NCBI GenBank assembly: GCA_964568365.1
Contig: CAZMQF010000129.1
Coordinates: forward strand, 1 to 7,276
Length of the DNA stretch: 7,276 nucleotides
Direction: 5' to 3'
Source: CAYLMG01 sp964568365
Lineage (GTDB): Bacteria > Planctomycetota > Phycisphaerae > Sedimentisphaerales > Anaerobacaceae
The notes below the pieces were generated by a model. That model saw nothing but the letters and a program-made list of their open reading frames with translations, searched no databases and was not told the DNA's origin. Shown piece by piece: positions 4,587 through 7,276 of this stretch. The first letter of the stretch is position 1. The number at the start of each line of letters is the position of its first letter. The translations under genes and the position numbers were made by a program.

Positions 4587-7205
4587 ATGGCTGCACAGGA
4601 CGAAAAATTGACGCCGGCAATGAAACAGTTCGCCCACTTCAAGCAGAAATACCCGGACTGTGTACTGTTTTTCCGGATGGGCGATTTTTACGAAACGTTC
4701 TACGAAGATGCCAAAACCTGCTCGAAAGTTTTAGGGCTGACGCTGACCAGCCGAAGTAAAGCCGACAATCCTGTTCCGCTGGCAGGAGTGCCCTACCACG
4801 CCGTCGACGGATACCTAAAAAAGATGCTTCAGGCAGGCTATAAGGTAGCGGTCTGCGAGCAAGTCGAAGACCCGAAGCTGGCAAAAGGGGTTGTTAAACG
4901 TGACATCGTGCGAATCGTAACAGCGGGGACATTGACAGACGATATGCTGCTGAAAGCAAAGGAGGACAACTATCTCTGCGCAGTGTCACTGAGTGCGAAG
5001 GGGCAGGCTGCGATAAGCTGGGTCGATTTGTCAACGGGTCATTTTTTCGTTCAGCAGATACCCGAGGAGGGGCTGCTCGATGAATTGCTGCGGCTGTCAC
5101 CGGCAGAGTGTCTTTTAGCGGACAGGCGTGGTGAATTATTCGAGGCGGAGATAAAAAAGCTGGCCAAAGAAATAACTCAATTGACCGGTGCGATTATAAC
5201 TGAGCGGCCCGGCTGGTACTTCGATTTGTATCAGGCAAAACAAAGGCTTTTGAAGCATTTCGGAGCAGCAACCTTGGAGGGCTTCGGCATCAGTGATGGT
5301 GACATAACCATCTGCCCTGCCGGCGCGATAATCGAGTATCTTAATGAGACACAGAAAACGACGCTCAGCCATATACAGACGTTGAAAAAAATCGAGCGCA
5401 AAAATTATCTTCAGATTGACGCTACGAGCCTGGGCAGCCTTGAGGTTCTGCGGACGATACGGACAGAAAGCCAGAAAGGCTCACTATTGGAATGTATCGA
5501 CCGGACGGTGACGGCGATGGGCGGGCGGATGATAAGAGGCTGGCTCTGTATGCCGCTGTGCGAGGTTGGGGCAATCGAGCTTCGCCAGGATGCGATAGAA
5601 GAGCTGATAGGCAATGACGAAGGCTTAAGCCGGATACGCGGGCTTCTCTCAAATATATCCGATACTGAAAGAATTGCAGCAAGGGTGAGCACATACCGGG
5701 CCAATCCGCGTGATATGCTTGCATTGGTGGGGACATTGCGAACGGTACCGAAGCTGCGGGAAATTCTGCAGAGCTTTACAGCCGACCTTCTGCTGAAACT
5801 TGCAGGAAAAAGCGATAGTATGGATGAGCTTGCCGATTTGCTCGAGGCTGCGATTGAGCCGGACTGCCCGGCGCACCTGCGTGACAGCGGAGTGATAAGG
5901 AACGGCTTCGATGAAAAGCTCGATGAGCTGCGGTCGGTATCGAGGGACGGGCAAAGCTGGCTGAGCAGATACCAGAAAGAGCAGAGCGAGCGAACGGGAA
6001 TATCGAATCTGAAAATCGGTTTCAATAAAGTGTTCGGCTATTACATCGAGGTAAGTCATTCGGCGGCGGATAAGGTGCCGGCTGACTACGTTCGAAAGCA
6101 GACGATAAAAAATGCGGAACGATACATTACCGAGGAGCTGAAAAAATTCGAAACGAAGGCGCTTGGTGCAGAAGAAAAATCGCTCGAATTAGAACAGCAG
6201 CTCTTCGAGCAGCTTCGTGCGCAGACGGCAAATTATGTGCCGCGTTTGCAGGGGCTGGCTGATACGCTTGCACAGTGTGACTGCCTGGCGGCTCTGGCGT
6301 ACCTTGCAAAAAGTCGAAACTATGTTCGGCCGAAAGTTACCAATACAAATGAATTTATCATAACCGAAGGCAAACACCCGGTGCTGGCTGAGACCTTAGG
6401 CAGCGAATTTGTGCCCAATGATATCGAGCTTGGTGAAAAGGCGACGGATTTGCTAATAATAACCGGGCCTAATATGAGCGGAAAAAGCACCTATATTCGG
6501 CAGACAGCTCTTTTAGTGCTGATGGCACAGACGGGCTCATTCATACCGGCAAAGGCGGCAACTATCGGGCTGGTAGATAGGATATTCACACGGGTAGGGG
6601 CTTCGGACGAATTGGTGCGGGGACAATCGACTTTTATGGTCGAGATGACCGAGACGGCAAATATAATAAATAACGCTACTGAAAAATCGCTGGTAATTTT
6701 AGATGAGGTCGGCAGAGGGACAAGCACATACGACGGATTGTCTCTGGCCTGGGCGATAACAGAACATATCGCAACGAAAATCAGATGCAGAACTTTATTT
6801 GCAACACATTATCATGAGCTTACCGAGCTTTCCGAGCTGTTCGACAATATCAAAAACTGCAACGTTGCCGTTCGCGAGTGGGCTGGCGAGGTTATTTTTC
6901 TGCACAGGATACTGCCCGGCGGTACCGACAAAAGTTACGGTATCCACGTTGCAAAGCTGGCGGGTCTACCGAAAACGATTTTAGAAAGAAGCGCTGAAAT
7001 ATTAGAGGAGCTCGAAAGCACATTTGCAAAAGAGGCAACGAGTGAGCATTTAGCCAAACACAAGACAAGAGAGGCGGACGGCGATACATTGTTTGTCCAA
7101 AAGCATAAAAGCGTTCTCGAGAAGCTGTCCTCAATTGATGTCAATAATCTTACGCCGATAGAGGCGATTAATCTGCTAAATAAAATAAGAGAAGATCTAA
7201 AATAA
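4587..7205 (+). CDS. mutS: DNA mismatch repair protein MutS
   Basis: The 872-residue protein is a complete MutS1, the dimeric ATPase that recognises mismatches and small loops and recruits MutL. The mismatch-binding domain (about 9-125) contains GDFYETF, with Phe34 and Glu36 as the Phe-x-Glu reading head (Phe36/Glu38 in E. coli). Connector, lever and clamp regions follow to about 560. The ATPase domain carries Walker A GPNMSGKST at 627-635, the STFMVEM signature at 681-687, Walker B LVILDE with Asp706-Glu707 followed by VGRGTSTYDG, and FATHYHEL with His741. The C-terminus keeps the LTPIEAINLL dimerisation segment; DTLFV at 833-837 sits where relatives carry a QLSLF-like clamp-binding motif but matches it poorly. 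Length is normal (E. coli 853). The ATG is supported by the family N-terminus and the promoter 8 nt upstream. It is transcribed away from the decayed nucleotidyltransferase module. Confidence 0.98.
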   Translation: MAAQDEKLTPAMKQFAHFKQKYPDCVLFFRMGDFYETFYEDAKTCSKVLGLTLTSRSKADNPVPLAGVPYHAVDGYLKKMLQAGYKVAVCEQVEDPKLAKGVVKRDIVRIVTAGTLTDDMLLKAKEDNYLCAVSLSAKGQAAISWVDLSTGHFFVQQIPEEGLLDELLRLSPAECLLADRRGELFEAEIKKLAKEITQLTGAIITERPGWYFDLYQAKQRLLKHFGAATLEGFGISDGDITICPAGAIIEYLNETQKTTLSHIQTLKKIERKNYLQIDATSLGSLEVLRTIRTESQKGSLLECIDRTVTAMGGRMIRGWLCMPLCEVGAIELRQDAIEELIGNDEGLSRIRGLLSNISDTERIAARVSTYRANPRDMLALVGTLRTVPKLREILQSFTADLLLKLAGKSDSMDELADLLEAAIEPDCPAHLRDSGVIRNGFDEKLDELRSVSRDGQSWLSRYQKEQSERTGISNLKIGFNKVFGYYIEVSHSAADKVPADYVRKQTIKNAERYITEELKKFETKALGAEEKSLELEQQLFEQLRAQTANYVPRLQGLADTLAQCDCLAALAYLAKSRNYVRPKVTNTNEFIITEGKHPVLAETLGSEFVPNDIELGEKATDLLIITGPNMSGKSTYIRQTALLVLMAQTGSFIPAKAATIGLVDRIFTRVGASDELVRGQSTFMVEMTETANIINNATEKSLVILDEVGRGTSTYDGLSLAWAITEHIATKIRCRTLFATHYHELTELSELFDNIKNCNVAVREWAGEVIFLHRILPGGTDKSYGIHVAKLAGLPKTILERSAEILEELESTFAKEATSEHLAKHKTREADGDTLFVQKHKSVLEKLSSIDVNNLTPIEAINLLNKIREDLK

Positions 7206-7276
7206 GTTCACCAGGAAAGAATTCACATCTTTAATACGGTTAAGGGGTTTAAGATTAATAACAGTTTTAGTATTTA
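7206..7276. other. Intergenic end of window, no feature seen
   Basis: The 71 bases after the mutS stop are A/T-rich, with no GC-rich hairpin plus T run, no convincing ORF on either strand and no promoter pair that I would defend. The mutS terminator, if intrinsic, must lie beyond the window. Confidence 0.5.

Noticed and set aside
5411..6059. Long open frames on the minus strand inside mutS, up to 204 codons.
   Set aside because: They lie opposite a full-length, motif-complete MutS, have serine/arginine/proline-rich composition typical of antisense shadows, and show no family motif.
1..7276. CRISPR array, tRNA, rRNA, riboswitch or insertion sequence.
   Set aside because: I saw no regularly spaced direct repeats of 24-40 bp, no cloverleaf with anticodon arm, no transposase frame and no terminal inverted repeats in the window.
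7206..7276. Start of a further gene or a terminator after mutS.
   Set aside because: No hairpin with T run and no coding-like frame could be supported in the 71 bases available.

Overview
The window looks like a chromosomal segment of a bacterium, most plausibly a planctomycete of the Phycisphaerae/Sedimentisphaerales type. That guess rests on the order rpmA-obgE-coaX-mnmE-like, a short MnmE-like GTPase, weak or absent Shine-Dalgarno sequences before the housekeeping genes, and degenerate purine-rich or ATTACGCA-type filler between genes. These traits are suggestive rather than diagnostic; no rRNA or clade-specific marker is present.

Left part (1-3306): the 3' end of rpmA (ribosomal protein L27) is followed by a strong intrinsic terminator. 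Then come three co-directional genes: obgE (ribosome-assembly GTPase without the C-terminal OCT domain), coaX (type III pantothenate kinase, 5 nt downstream) and a shortened MnmE-like GTPase. A 78-nt spacer made of tandem purine heptamers separates coaX from the GTPase. The MnmE-like protein keeps the G-domain motifs but lacks the C-terminal FCIGK tail that carries the catalytic cysteine of MnmE, and its N-terminal folate-binding region is strongly diverged.

Middle part (3307-4586): a small, AT-richer accessory segment. It holds an apparently complete type II toxin-antitoxin operon: a ribbon-helix-helix antitoxin overlapping a RelE-family toxin, with a consensus sigma-70 promoter that carries a palindromic candidate operator. 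On the opposite strand, ending convergently against the toxin, is a decayed two-gene module: a small helical protein gene broken by a frameshift, whose ancestral stop overlaps (GTGA) the start of a nucleotidyltransferase gene that has lost its C-terminal half.

Right part (4587-7205): a full-length, motif-complete mutS (mismatch repair ATPase). A promoter-like TTGTTA-16-TATAAT lies so close to its ATG that the transcript is probably leaderless or nearly so. The last 71 bases hold no recognisable feature.

In function the window combines translation and ribosome biogenesis (L27, Obg, MnmE-like), CoA biosynthesis (CoaX) and DNA repair (MutS), with a small island between mnmE and mutS where one toxin-antitoxin module is intact and a second toxin-antitoxin-like module is in decay. 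The least ordinary items are the decayed small-protein/nucleotidyltransferase pair, the tail-less MnmE-like GTPase, and the probable leaderless mutS transcript.
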